DNA from: CAXXOK01 sp964497495
Lineage (GTDB): Bacteria > Bacillota > Clostridia > Christensenellales > Aristaeellaceae
DNA length: 50,880 bases
Direction: 5' to 3'
Assembly (NCBI GenBank): GCA_964497495.1
Contig: CAZCCZ010000018.1
Coordinates: forward strand, 1-50,880
The position numbers were made by a program, and so were the translations under genes. Below, piece by piece: positions 38,453 to 46,942 of this stretch (positions within the stretch are counted from its first letter, which is position 1; every line of letters begins with the position of its first letter). A model generated the notes under the pieces. That model was given only the letters and a program-made list of their open reading frames with translations, did no database searches and was not told the origin of the DNA.

Positions 38453-38926
38453 ATGAAGTGGCTTAAAACCGACTTTTCCCGCATCCACGCCGCCGCCGCC
38501 GCGGCCGCCGTGGTCACGCTCGCGCTGGGCGCGGGGCTCCGGTACGGCGGACTTGCGTACGAGCCGTTCGGCGATCTCCACGGCATCGCGGGAGCATCCA
38601 TCTTCGGGTTGTTCCTGCTGCTCCCGTTGCTGTTCAAGAAGCGCGCGAGCCTGTACCGGGCGCTGAAGGCGAAGCTGTTCATTTCCCGGCGGGACAGGGG
38701 CAACGTTCCCGCGATCGCCGCCAAGGTCGTAGCCCAACTGTTGGCGCTGGTGTTCCTTTTTCAGCTTCTCACCGGCGCGCTGATCGCCACCGGCCTCGCC
38801 TACCTCCTTTTCCCCACCTTCGCGATCATCTCCTTCCACGCGAGTTTTCTATGGGCGCTGCTCGCCCTTGCGATACTCCACCCCACCCTGATGTTGCTGA
38901 CCAGACGTTTCAGGAACCGCCGCTAG
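38453..38926 (+). CDS. Four-helix membrane protein with conserved-looking histidines
   Basis: 157 residues with about four membrane helices (14-33, 45-65, 88-112, 118-149). Histidines H12, H43, H129 and H143 lie near helix ends, an arrangement compatible with b-type heme binding as in cytochrome b561 or DUF4405-type proteins. I do not recognise a named family with certainty. It is encoded 18 bases after the b5-like lipoprotein gene and 34 bases before a ferritin-like gene. This suggests a membrane electron-transfer partner for the lipoprotein; that role is inference. Confidence 0.65.
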   Translation: MKWLKTDFSRIHAAAAAAAVVTLALGAGLRYGGLAYEPFGDLHGIAGASIFGLFLLLPLLFKKRASLYRALKAKLFISRRDRGNVPAIAAKVVAQLLALVFLFQLLTGALIATGLAYLLFPTFAIISFHASFLWALLALAILHPTLMLLTRRFRNRR

Positions 38927-38960
38927 GATTATTCCCCGGAACCGGAAAGGAGCCACATAA

Positions 38961-39446
38961 ATGGAGATTATGCAGTTTGCGATTACCATGGAAAAGGACG
39001 GCGAACAGTATTACCGGGAACAGGCCGCCCGCAACGGGGGCGGCCCCCTGCGGGTCGTGTTCGAGCTGCTGGCCAGGGACGAAGCGCGGCACGCGGAACT
39101 GCTGACGCGCATGCAGGAGGACGTGGCCTACGAGCTGGAGAGTGACAACGCCCTGACCGAACAGATGAACCTGTTCAGCACCGCCGGGGATTTCCAGAGC
39201 GCCGTGGAGGCGCTTCCCGACCAGGCGGAGCTGTACCATGCCGCGCAGGAAAAGGAACGGCAGAGCATCGAGCTGTACGACGACCTGAAGAATAAAGCGG
39301 AGGACGCCGTGTCCCGCGAGCTGTTCGGTTTTCTGCTCAAGGAGGAACAGCGGCATTTCACCGTTCTGGAGGAAATTTTCCGCCACGTGAACCGGCCCAA
39401 GGAATGGGTGGAATCCGCAGAGTTCGGCATACGGGAGGAATACTGA
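38961..39446 (+). CDS. Ferritin-like (rubrerythrin-family) diiron protein
   Basis: 161-residue four-helix protein. The diiron motifs are visible as ITMEKDGEQYY (Glu), ARDEARHAELL (ExxH), EKERQSIELY (Glu) and LKEEQRHFTVLEE (ExxH). No rubredoxin cysteines are present, so electrons must come from another protein. It might store iron or reduce peroxide. ATG preceded by AAAGGAG. It is the last gene of the operon with the b5-like lipoprotein and the His-rich membrane protein; a strong terminator follows. Confidence 0.87.
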   Translation: MEIMQFAITMEKDGEQYYREQAARNGGGPLRVVFELLARDEARHAELLTRMQEDVAYELESDNALTEQMNLFSTAGDFQSAVEALPDQAELYHAAQEKERQSIELYDDLKNKAEDAVSRELFGFLLKEEQRHFTVLEEIFRHVNRPKEWVESAEFGIREEY

Positions 39447-39459
39447 CCGCGCCGTCGTA

Positions 39460-39497
39460 AAACAAAGGCGCCCGCCGTGAAGCGGGCGCCTTTGTTT
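39460..39497. terminator. Bidirectional terminator between ferritin-like gene and signal peptidase
   Basis: Perfect 16-bp stem AAACAAAGGCGCCCGC/GCGGGCGCCTTTGTTT with loop CGTGAA, A-rich to the left and T-rich to the right, between two convergent genes. Confidence 0.9.
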
Positions 39498-39520
39498 CGC
39501 GGTCCTGCGACGGCGGCCTC

Positions 39521-40189
39521 CTATTTGATGCCCCTGACCTTGTCAAACGGGTAGATCACGCAGCGCACGTGGCCTACGATCTGGCTTCGCGTCAGCGTCG
39601 CTGGTTTGCCGTAGCCGTAATAATTCCGGCTGTCGTGGCTGTTGTCCCGGTTATCCCCCATCACGAAATACTGGTCGTCTCCCAGCGTCATGGCGTCCAT
39701 AGAAAAGCCGTCGTCGTTGCGGGAAGGCGTAAGGTAGGGTTCGTCCAACGCCTCGCCGTTGATGTACACCACGTTGGACTTCACCTCGATCGTATCGCCC
39801 GGCACGCCCATCAGGCGTTTCACGAAATTCTCGGTGCGACCGGGATATTTGCAGATGATCACGTCGCCTCGCTGCGGCGCGCCGAAGATATATTCCGGTT
39901 TGGTGACGAACATGACTTCCCTGTTCTGCAGGGTGTCGCACATGCTTTGCCCGTCCACGAAGATCGGCTCGAAGATGAACGTGCGGATGAAAAGGGCGAT
40001 CAATACGGCCGAGCCCAGAGTGAGGATCCAGCTGATGATCTCTTTCTTCACGTTCTTTTTCTTCTTTTCCGATTCAGCCGCGGCTTTGCCTTCCGCAACG
40101 TCCGCCCCGGTTGCCTCCGCCGTTTTCATCGTTTCATCGGCCATTGCGCGCTCGTCCTGCTTCCGTGTTTTCCCATTGTCGGTCTGCAT
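39521..40189 (-). CDS. lepB: Signal peptidase I
   Basis: Removes signal peptides from exported proteins at the outer face of the membrane. 222 residues. A long charged N-terminal cytoplasmic segment (1-50, rich in Lys/Glu), one helix (51-72), then box B with catalytic S82 (VDGQSMCDTL), box D with catalytic K124 (NFVKRLMGVPGD), and box E GDNRDNSHDSR. The start at 40187-40189 has AAGGAGG nine bases upstream. It lies 14 bases downstream of the DUF951 gene in the same unit. The gene symbol refers to the family; sipS or spsB are equivalents in other Firmicutes. Confidence 0.93.
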   Translation of the reverse strand: MQTDNGKTRKQDERAMADETMKTAEATGADVAEGKAAAESEKKKKNVKKEIISWILTLGSAVLIALFIRTFIFEPIFVDGQSMCDTLQNREVMFVTKPEYIFGAPQRGDVIICKYPGRTENFVKRLMGVPGDTIEVKSNVVYINGEALDEPYLTPSRNDDGFSMDAMTLGDDQYFVMGDNRDNSHDSRNYYGYGKPATLTRSQIVGHVRCVIYPFDKVRGIK

Positions 40190-40203
40190 GGTGGGTTGCC
40201 TCC

Positions 40204-40437
40204 TTACGGCTGGTTCGTCATCTGCCTGAGCGTTTCCGCCTCGGGCACGGGGCCCTGCGAAAGCACTTTTTTCCGGCGCTTTACGAAAACGGCGCGTTCC
40301 AGCATCACGATGCGTCCGCAGCCTAAACATTTCATCTTGATATCCGCCCCGATGCGGATGATTTTCCACTGGTCGCTGCCGCAGGGGTGGGTTTTTCGCA
40401 TCTGCACCACGTCGCCCAGACGGATTTCCTCCACCAC
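40204..40437 (-). CDS. DUF951 family protein
   Basis: 77 residues. Matches DUF951, a small Firmicute family: EIRLGDVVQMRKTHPCGSD, then IIRIGADIKMKCLGCGR with a CLGC pair and the earlier Cys of HPCG, which could bind zinc, and VMLERAVFVKRRKKVL, basic and consistent with nucleic-acid binding. The start is set at GTG 40437 because AAGGGGG lies nine bases upstream; the in-frame ATG at 40458 would be only about five bases from the predicted transcription start. The gene heads a unit with the signal peptidase gene. Confidence 0.85.
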   Translation of the reverse strand: MVEEIRLGDVVQMRKTHPCGSDQWKIIRIGADIKMKCLGCGRIVMLERAVFVKRRKKVLSQGPVPEAETLRQMTNQP

Positions 40438-40469
40438 GGCGAACCGCCCCCTTTGCATGCGTCAGTTGC

Positions 40470-40498
40470 ATTATACAACCTGACGGGAGCACTTTCAA
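40470..40498 (-). promoter_or_regulatory. Promoter of DUF951-lepB
   Basis: Minus strand: -35 TTGAAA (40493-40498), 17-base spacer, perfect -10 TATAAT (40470-40475). Same hexamers as the aldo/keto reductase promoter. Confidence 0.8.
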
Positions 40499-40600
40499 GC
40501 GTCGCGGCGTCATACGGCGCCGTTACGGGCGCTGACGGCGTAAAGAAACTGTGAACATTTTCCGTTTCGGGGGCGCGCGCCATGCCGGGAACCGCCAAAC

Positions 40601-40647
40601 GGGCCGACCGCGCGCCGCCCATAAACGGGAAAGCGCGCGGTCGGCCC
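40601..40647 (-). terminator. Hairpin after gltD
   Basis: Perfect 14-bp stem GGGCCGACCGCGCG/CGCGCGGTCGGCCC with a 19-base loop, 33 bases beyond the gltD stop. The downstream tract on the minus strand is GTTTGG, so termination may be moderate. Confidence 0.6.
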
Positions 40648-40679
40648 GCGGGGATTGCCGGGAACCTTTCGTTCCCGCG

Positions 40680-42152
40680 TCAGTCTTTTTTTATCGTCAG
40701 GTAGGCGTTGCAGGCCACGGCAGCCTCCTGCCCCTCGTTCATGGCGCGTACCACGAGGCTCTGCCCGCTGTGCATGTCTCCAGCCGTGAACACGCCCTCG
40801 CACCCGGTGCGGTAACCGTCCGCCGCCACGTTGGCGCGGGCGTCCTCGGACAGGCCGTAAGCGTTGATCAGGGTCTTTTCGGGGCCGGTGAAACCCATGG
40901 CGATCAACACCAGTCCGACGGGCCACCGCCGCTCGGTGCCCTCCACGATTTCGGGGCTCATGCGGCCGTTCGCGCCCTTCGCCCAGCGGATGGTATCGGT
41001 CACCACGGCGAGGATTTCACCTTTTTCGTCCCGCTCGATTTTCCGCGCGCTGATCAGGTAATGCCGGGGGTCCTCGCCGTATTTGGCGATGGCTTCCTCC
41101 TGCGCGTAGTCAGTTTTGAGGATGCGGGGATATTCCGGCCACGGGTTTTGCTCCGTACGTTCTTCGGCGGGTTTGGGCATGATCTCCAGCTGGTTCACGC
41201 TCAGGCAGCCCTGCCGCAGCGCCGTGCCAACGCAGTCCGTGCCGGTGTCGCCGCCGCCGATTACGAGCACGTGCTTACCCTTCGCGTCCAGCTCGGGCGG
41301 CAGCGAAACGTTTTTATCCAGCAGATGGCGGGTGTTGGCCGTCAGGTAATCCACGGCGAAGGCAACGCCGGAGCCTTCCCGGCCGGGGACGGCCAGGTCG
41401 CGCGGGGCGGTGCTGCCGCAGCAGAGCACCACCGCGTCGAAGTCCGCAAGCAATGCCTCGGCATCCTGGTTCACGCCCACGTTGGCGTTGGTAACGAACG
41501 TTACGCCCTCCGCGCGCATCAGTTCCACGCGACGGTCCACGATCTTCTTGTCCAGCTTCATGTTGGGGATGCCGTACATCAACAGTCCGCCGATGCGGTC
41601 GGCGCGCTCGAACACGGTGACGGAATGCCCGAAGCGGTTCAGGTAGTTGGCCGCGGCCAGCCCGGCGGGGCCGGAACCCACCACCGCCACGCGCCTGCCC
41701 GTGCGGGTTTCCGGCGGGCGCGGCTTCATATGGCCGCTTTCGAAGGCATGCTCGATCAGCGTCAGCTCGTTCTGGCGGATGGTGATCATCGGCTGGTGGA
41801 TGCCGCAGACGCACGCGCCCTCGCACAGCGCCGGGCACACGCGCCCCGTAAATTCCGGGAAGCTGATGGTGCGCAACAGGCGGTCCACCGCCGCGTCCCA
41901 CTCCTGCCGGTAAAGCAGGTCGTTCCATTCGGGAATCAGGTTTCCAAGCGGGCAGCCGGTGGGCACTCCCTTCACGGTGATGCCGCTGTGGCAGAAGGGC
42001 ACCCCGCAGTACATGCAGCGGGCCGCCTGTTCCAGCTGCGCTTCCAGCGGCAGTTCGCCGTGGATCTCGTCCCAATCCTTGATCCGCTCCAGCGGGTCGC
42101 GGTCGGCGGGCAGGCAACGGTCGTATTCCAGAAAGCCCATCAGTTTACCCAT
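40680..42152 (-). CDS. gltD: Glutamate synthase small (beta) subunit
   Basis: Takes electrons from NADPH through FAD and iron-sulfur clusters to the large subunit for glutamate synthesis. 490 residues. The N-terminal 4Fe-4S cysteines are in CMYCGVPFC, GCPLGNLIP and CPALCEGACVCG. The FAD site is VVGSGPAGLAAANYL, the NADPH site VIGGGDTGTDCVGTA, and the C-terminal FAD motif TAGDMHSGQSLVV. Its ATG lies inside the last codons of gltB (8-base overlap), so the two are translationally coupled. Confidence 0.96.
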   Translation of the reverse strand: MGKLMGFLEYDRCLPADRDPLERIKDWDEIHGELPLEAQLEQAARCMYCGVPFCHSGITVKGVPTGCPLGNLIPEWNDLLYRQEWDAAVDRLLRTISFPEFTGRVCPALCEGACVCGIHQPMITIRQNELTLIEHAFESGHMKPRPPETRTGRRVAVVGSGPAGLAAANYLNRFGHSVTVFERADRIGGLLMYGIPNMKLDKKIVDRRVELMRAEGVTFVTNANVGVNQDAEALLADFDAVVLCCGSTAPRDLAVPGREGSGVAFAVDYLTANTRHLLDKNVSLPPELDAKGKHVLVIGGGDTGTDCVGTALRQGCLSVNQLEIMPKPAEERTEQNPWPEYPRILKTDYAQEEAIAKYGEDPRHYLISARKIERDEKGEILAVVTDTIRWAKGANGRMSPEIVEGTERRWPVGLVLIAMGFTGPEKTLINAYGLSEDARANVAADGYRTGCEGVFTAGDMHSGQSLVVRAMNEGQEAAVACNAYLTIKKD

Positions 42153-45100
42153 TGCTCTGCGCCTCCTTTTGCTTCGTCAGGTAGCGCTTGTATTCCACGG
42201 GAATCACCCGCACAAACCGGCCCACGGCGGAACCCCATTGCGCGATCATATCCTTGGCCAGCGGGCTTCCGGTGACCTCCCAGTGTTTCTGCACCCAGCT
42301 TTTCAGCTCGATCTCCTCGTCCGGGTCGTCCAGCCTTTCCAGTTCGACCATTTCCGTGTTGCAGCGGTCGGCGAAGGAACCGTCCGCGTCGAACACGTAG
42401 GCGATGCCGCCGCTCATGCCCGCCGCGAAGTTGCGGCCCGTTTTGCCCAGTACCACGGCGCGTCCGCCGGTCATGTATTCGCAGCCGTGGTCGCCCACGC
42501 CTTCCACCACGGCCAGCGCGCCGCTGTTACGCACGCAAAAGCGTTCGCCCGCCACGCCGCACACGTAGGCTTCGCCGCCCGTGGCCCCGTAGAGCGCCAC
42601 GTTGCCGGTGATGATGTTCTCCTGCGGCAGGAAGGTGCTTTCCTTGGGCGGCTTCACGCACAGGATGCCGCCTGAAAGCCCTTTACCCATGTAGTCGTTG
42701 CAGTCCCCTTCCAGCACGAGGGTGATGCCTTTGGGCAGGAACGCCCCGAAGCTCTGCCCCGCGCTGCCCTCGAACTGCACGCGGATGGAATTGTCCGGCA
42801 GGCCGTCTTCGCCGTAGCGGAGCGTCAGGTCGCTGCCCAGAATGGTGCCCGCGGCCCGGTCCGTATTGTGGATGGGCAGGGCCGCCACCACATTGTGCTC
42901 TTTTTCAAGCGCCGGCTTCGCCAGCACCTCCAGCAGGCGCTCGTCCAGCGAGCGTCCCAGCGGCCAGTGCTGCTTGCGGGCGGCGTGCCGGGGTTCCCCC
43001 TCCGCGTTTTCGGGCGCGTAAAGGATCGGGGAGAGGTCGATAGCTTCCTGTTTCCAGTTGGTCAGGTCGTCGCGCTTTTTCAGCATGTCCACGCGGCCCA
43101 CCATCTCGTCCACGGTGCGGAAACCCAGTTGCGCCATGATTTCCCGCAATTCCTGAGCGATGAAGCGCATGAAGGAGATCACGTATTCCGGCTTGCCCTT
43201 GAACCGCTTGCGCAGTTCCGGGTTCTGCGTGGCGACGCCCGCGGGGCAGCTGTCCAGGTTGCACACGCGCATCATCACGCAGCCCATGGTCACCAGCGGC
43301 GCGGTGGCGAAACCGAACTCCTCCGCGCCCAGCAGCGCGGCGATGGCCACGTCCCGCCCCGTCATCAGCTTGCCGTCGGTTTCCAGAATCACGCGGCTGC
43401 GCAGCTTGTTGATCATCAGTGTCTGGTGGGTTTCGGACAGGCCCAGTTCCCACGGCAGCCCCGCGTGTTTGATGCTGCTGCGCGGGCTGGCGCCGGTGCC
43501 GCCGTCGTAACCGCTGATTAAAATCACGTCCGAAAGGCCTTTGGCCACGCCCGCGGCGATGGTGCCCACGCCCGCCTCGCTGACCAGCTTCACGCTTACG
43601 CGCGCCTTGCGGTTGGCGTTTTTCAGGTCGAAAATCAGTTCCGCCAGATCCTCGATGGAGTAGATGTCGTGGTGCGGGGGCGGCGAAATGAGGCCCACGC
43701 CCGCGGTGGAATGGCGCGTTTTGGCGATCCACGGATATACCTTGGGGCCGGGCAGCTGGCCGCCCTCGCCGGGCTTGGCGCCCTGCGCCATTTTGATTTG
43801 CAATTCCTTGGCGTGCACCAGATAGTTGCTGGTCACGCCGAAGCGGCCGGACGCCACCTGCTTGATGGCGCTGGATTTGCTGTCTCCGTTGGGCAGGGGC
43901 TCGTAACGGGCCTCGTCCTCGCCGCCTTCGCCGCTGTTGCTCTTGCCGCCCAGCCGGTTCATGGCCACCGCCATGCATTCGTGCGCTTCCTGGCTCAGCG
44001 ACCCGTAGCTCATCGCGCCGGTCTTGAAGCGCTTCACGATGGTATCCACGCTTTCCACCTCGTCGATGGGCACGGGCTCCTGTTTAGGCGCGAAGTCCAT
44101 CAGGCTGCGGAGCGTGGCGCGCCGGTCGCTGTTGTCCAGTGTGTCGCTGTACTGCTTAAAAAGCTGGTAGTCGTCGTTCCAGCAGGCCTGTTGCAGCAGG
44201 TGGATGGTCATGGGGTTGTACAGGTGGTATTCCTCGCCCTTGCGCCACTGCATCACGCTGCCCGCTTCCAGCGTCTCCTCGTGAAGCGGGTCGGCGAAGG
44301 CCGCGGCGTGCCGCGCGGCGTTCTCCCGCGCAACGCCGTCCAGCCCGATGCCGCCCACGGGCGACACGGTTTCGGGGAAGTATTCGTTGATCAGTTCCCG
44401 GCTCAGGCCCACGGCCTCGAAAATCTGCGAGCCGCGGTAGCTCTGCACGGTCGATATGCCCATCTTGGACATGACCTTCACAATGCCCTTAACGATAGCT
44501 TTGATATAGTGTTTTTGCGCTTCCTCCGCGCTTTGGCCCTTAAGCATGCCGCTTTCCACCGTGTCCCTCACGGTCGCCAGCGCCAGGTAGGGGTTGATGG
44601 CGGTCACGCCGTAGCCCACCAGCAGCGCGAAATGGTGCACCTCGGAGGGTTCCCCGGACTCCAGCAGAATGCTCAGTTGCGTGCGGATGCCCAGCCGGTT
44701 GGTCTGCGCCTGGAAACCGGACACAGCCAGCAGCGCGGGAATCGCCGCGTGTTTTTCGTCCACGCCGCGGTCGGAAAGGATGAAGATGGTGCAGCCGTTG
44801 GCAAATTGCGCTTCCAGCTCCGCGTACATGCGCTTCATGGCCTTTTCCACGCCGCGGCCGCCCTCCTCCACGTTATAGAGGATGGAGATGGTGCACGGCT
44901 TGAAGCCTTCGCTGCCCAGCGCCCGAACCTTGGCCAGCTCCGCGTCCGTCATGACCGGGTTGGGCAGCCTCAGCTGCCGGCAGCTCTGCGGCGAGGGCGC
45001 CAGCAGATCGCCTTCCGAACCGATGTACACGCGCGTGGACATAACGATTTCCTCGCGGATGGCGTCGATCGGCGGGTTGGTGACCTGCGCGAAAAGCTGG

Positions 45101-46683
45101 TGGAAATAGTCGTATAAAAGCTGAGGCCTGTCCGAAAGCACGGCCAGCGGCAGGTCGGCGCCCATGGAGCCGGTGGGTTCCACGCCCTTATCCGCCATGG
45201 GCAGGATAACTTTCTGCACCTGCTCGTTGGTATAGCCGAAGTTCTTTTGCAGCTTCCACAGCGGCGCGTCCAGTTGAAGCGGCGGTTCCGCCGCCTCCGG
45301 AAGCTCCTCGATGGTCAGTTGCAGTTGCTGAATCCAGCGGGAATACGGGTACATGGAGGCCATCTGGCTCTTGATCTCCGCGTCGCTGATCACGCGGCCC
45401 GCCTCGGTGTCCACCAGCAGCATGCGGCCCGGGCGCAGGCGCTCCTTGCAGATCACTTTTTCGGGCGGAATGTCCAGCACGCCGGTCTCGCTGGCCATGA
45501 TCAGCATATCGTCCGTGGTGACGCAGTAGCGGGAGGGGCGCAGGCCGTTTCTGTCCAGCATGGCCAGCGCCTGCACGCCGTTGGTGACCGCCATGGCGGC
45601 GGGCCCGTCCCAGGCGTCCATCACGTGGCTGTGGAACTCGTAAAAAGCGCGCAGTTCCGGCGTGAGGGTGGTGTTCTTCTCCCACGGTTCGGGGATCATC
45701 ATCATGGCCGCGTGCGTGAGGCTGCGGCCGGAAAGCAGCAGGAATTCCAGCGCGTTGTCGAACATCGCGCTGTCGCTGCCGTCGTCGTTGACGATGGGGA
45801 AGATTTTTTTGACGTTCTCGCCGAAAAGGTCGGTATGCACGTGGTTCTGGCGGGCGATCATACGCTTCTGGTTGCCCAGGATCGTGTTGATCTCGCCGTT
45901 ATGGATGGTGTAGCGGTTGGGGTGCGCGCGCTCCCAGCTGGGGAAGGTATTGGTGGAGTAGCGGCTGTGTACCAGCGCGATGGCGGTTTCATAATTCAGG
46001 TCGCTCAAATCCAGGTACAGTTCCCCCACCTGGCGGGCCAGAAGCATCCCCTTGTAAACGATGGTGCGGCAGCTGAGGCTGGCGGCATAAAAATCCCCCG
46101 GTCTCGCGTCCGCGCTATAGCGCAGGCGCTTTTCGGCGGCCTTGCGGATGAGGTACAGCCGGCGCTCGAAGGCCATGTCGTCCGTCAGGTCCGGGCTTTT
46201 CTGAATGAACGCCTGCCGGATGACGGGCATGCACTCCAGCGCGGTCTTGCCCAGCGTGGACGGGTTTACGGGAACGGTGCGCCAGCCGAGGAAGGTCTGC
46301 CCGTGTTCGGCCACGATGGTTTGAAAAGCCTTCTCCACGGCGGCGCGGCGGTCGTTATCCGTAGATAAAAAAAGCATGCCGACACCATAGGCGCCCGGCG
46401 CTGGCAATACCATATGCTCGAAGGGGCAAACCTTACGGAAAAACGTGTCCGGAATCTGGGTCAAAATTCCCGCGCCGTCCCCCGTATCCGTCTCCGCGCC
46501 GGTGCCGCCGCGGTGGGACAGATGGTTCAGCGTTTCCATGGCGTCCGCCAGCACCCGGTGGGAACGGACGCCCTTGATATTGGCAAGCATGCCGATTCCG
46601 CATGCGTCGTGTTCGTATCGGGGCGAATATAACCCTTGCTGTCGATAATACTGTCGCTGTCGGGGCAATTCCTGTTCTCTCAT
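42145..46683 (-). CDS. gltB: Glutamate synthase large (alpha) subunit
   Basis: Converts glutamine and 2-oxoglutarate to two glutamates. 1512 residues. The N-terminal class-II amidotransferase has its nucleophile at Cys28 (YEHDACGIGML) after a 27-residue stretch that would be removed to expose it. The FMN-binding synthase domain contains PPPHHDIYSIEDLAELI and SGYDGGTGASPRSS; the 3Fe-4S ligands lie in CVMMRVCNLDSC; the C-terminal GXGXG domain has repeated glycine motifs (GLSGGILCV, GVAGERFCV, GMSGGIAYV). ATG follows GGAGG. A promoter lies at 46766-46795 and a possible leader terminator at 46722-46761. Confidence 0.97.
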   Translation of the reverse strand: MREQELPRQRQYYRQQGLYSPRYEHDACGIGMLANIKGVRSHRVLADAMETLNHLSHRGGTGAETDTGDGAGILTQIPDTFFRKVCPFEHMVLPAPGAYGVGMLFLSTDNDRRAAVEKAFQTIVAEHGQTFLGWRTVPVNPSTLGKTALECMPVIRQAFIQKSPDLTDDMAFERRLYLIRKAAEKRLRYSADARPGDFYAASLSCRTIVYKGMLLARQVGELYLDLSDLNYETAIALVHSRYSTNTFPSWERAHPNRYTIHNGEINTILGNQKRMIARQNHVHTDLFGENVKKIFPIVNDDGSDSAMFDNALEFLLLSGRSLTHAAMMMIPEPWEKNTTLTPELRAFYEFHSHVMDAWDGPAAMAVTNGVQALAMLDRNGLRPSRYCVTTDDMLIMASETGVLDIPPEKVICKERLRPGRMLLVDTEAGRVISDAEIKSQMASMYPYSRWIQQLQLTIEELPEAAEPPLQLDAPLWKLQKNFGYTNEQVQKVILPMADKGVEPTGSMGADLPLAVLSDRPQLLYDYFHQLFAQVTNPPIDAIREEIVMSTRVYIGSEGDLLAPSPQSCRQLRLPNPVMTDAELAKVRALGSEGFKPCTISILYNVEEGGRGVEKAMKRMYAELEAQFANGCTIFILSDRGVDEKHAAIPALLAVSGFQAQTNRLGIRTQLSILLESGEPSEVHHFALLVGYGVTAINPYLALATVRDTVESGMLKGQSAEEAQKHYIKAIVKGIVKVMSKMGISTVQSYRGSQIFEAVGLSRELINEYFPETVSPVGGIGLDGVARENAARHAAAFADPLHEETLEAGSVMQWRKGEEYHLYNPMTIHLLQQACWNDDYQLFKQYSDTLDNSDRRATLRSLMDFAPKQEPVPIDEVESVDTIVKRFKTGAMSYGSLSQEAHECMAVAMNRLGGKSNSGEGGEDEARYEPLPNGDSKSSAIKQVASGRFGVTSNYLVHAKELQIKMAQGAKPGEGGQLPGPKVYPWIAKTRHSTAGVGLISPPPHHDIYSIEDLAELIFDLKNANRKARVSVKLVSEAGVGTIAAGVAKGLSDVILISGYDGGTGASPRSSIKHAGLPWELGLSETHQTLMINKLRSRVILETDGKLMTGRDVAIAALLGAEEFGFATAPLVTMGCVMMRVCNLDSCPAGVATQNPELRKRFKGKPEYVISFMRFIAQELREIMAQLGFRTVDEMVGRVDMLKKRDDLTNWKQEAIDLSPILYAPENAEGEPRHAARKQHWPLGRSLDERLLEVLAKPALEKEHNVVAALPIHNTDRAAGTILGSDLTLRYGEDGLPDNSIRVQFEGSAGQSFGAFLPKGITLVLEGDCNDYMGKGLSGGILCVKPPKESTFLPQENIITGNVALYGATGGEAYVCGVAGERFCVRNSGALAVVEGVGDHGCEYMTGGRAVVLGKTGRNFAAGMSGGIAYVFDADGSFADRCNTEMVELERLDDPDEEIELKSWVQKHWEVTGSPLAKDMIAQWGSAVGRFVRVIPVEYKRYLTKQKEAQSNG

Positions 46684-46721
46684 GTTTCGGCCTCCGCTCG
46701 CGTCGATCTGGGTACGGACGG

Positions 46722-46761
46722 AAAAAAAGAGCGCTCTTTGACCACTCGCTGTTGAGCGTTC
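46722..46761 (-). promoter_or_regulatory. Possible attenuator hairpin in the gltB leader
   Basis: On the minus strand GAACGCTC and GAGCGCTC form a stem with one mismatch around a 17-base loop, immediately followed by seven T residues (46722-46728). This has the shape of an intrinsic terminator between the promoter and gltB, starting almost at the predicted transcription start. What would control it is not evident. Confidence 0.35.
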
Positions 46762-46765
46762 TCGT

Positions 46766-46795
46766 ATTATAACATTCCATTCGGAAAGGTTACAA
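46766..46795 (-). promoter_or_regulatory. Promoter of gltB-gltD
   Basis: Minus strand: -35 TTGTAA (46790-46795), 18-base spacer, perfect -10 TATAAT (46766-46771). Confidence 0.75.
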
Positions 46796-46942
46796 GAGCG
46801 GAACAGAGGAAGTACAATGTATGGTTCCGCGCCTTCGGCCTGCCGAAGTAAAGCGTCCGTTTCCCGCCGCCCGCACTCTGCGGGCGGCGTATCCCGGAAC
46901 GGCGAAAAGCCCGCACGGTGGCGGCCTGTTCATCGGCCCCTC

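Noticed and set aside
46866..46888. GC hairpin GCCGCCCGC/GCGGGCGGC downstream of the LRR gene as terminator
   Set aside because: No T tract on the minus strand after it; may still help, but evidence is too weak to list.
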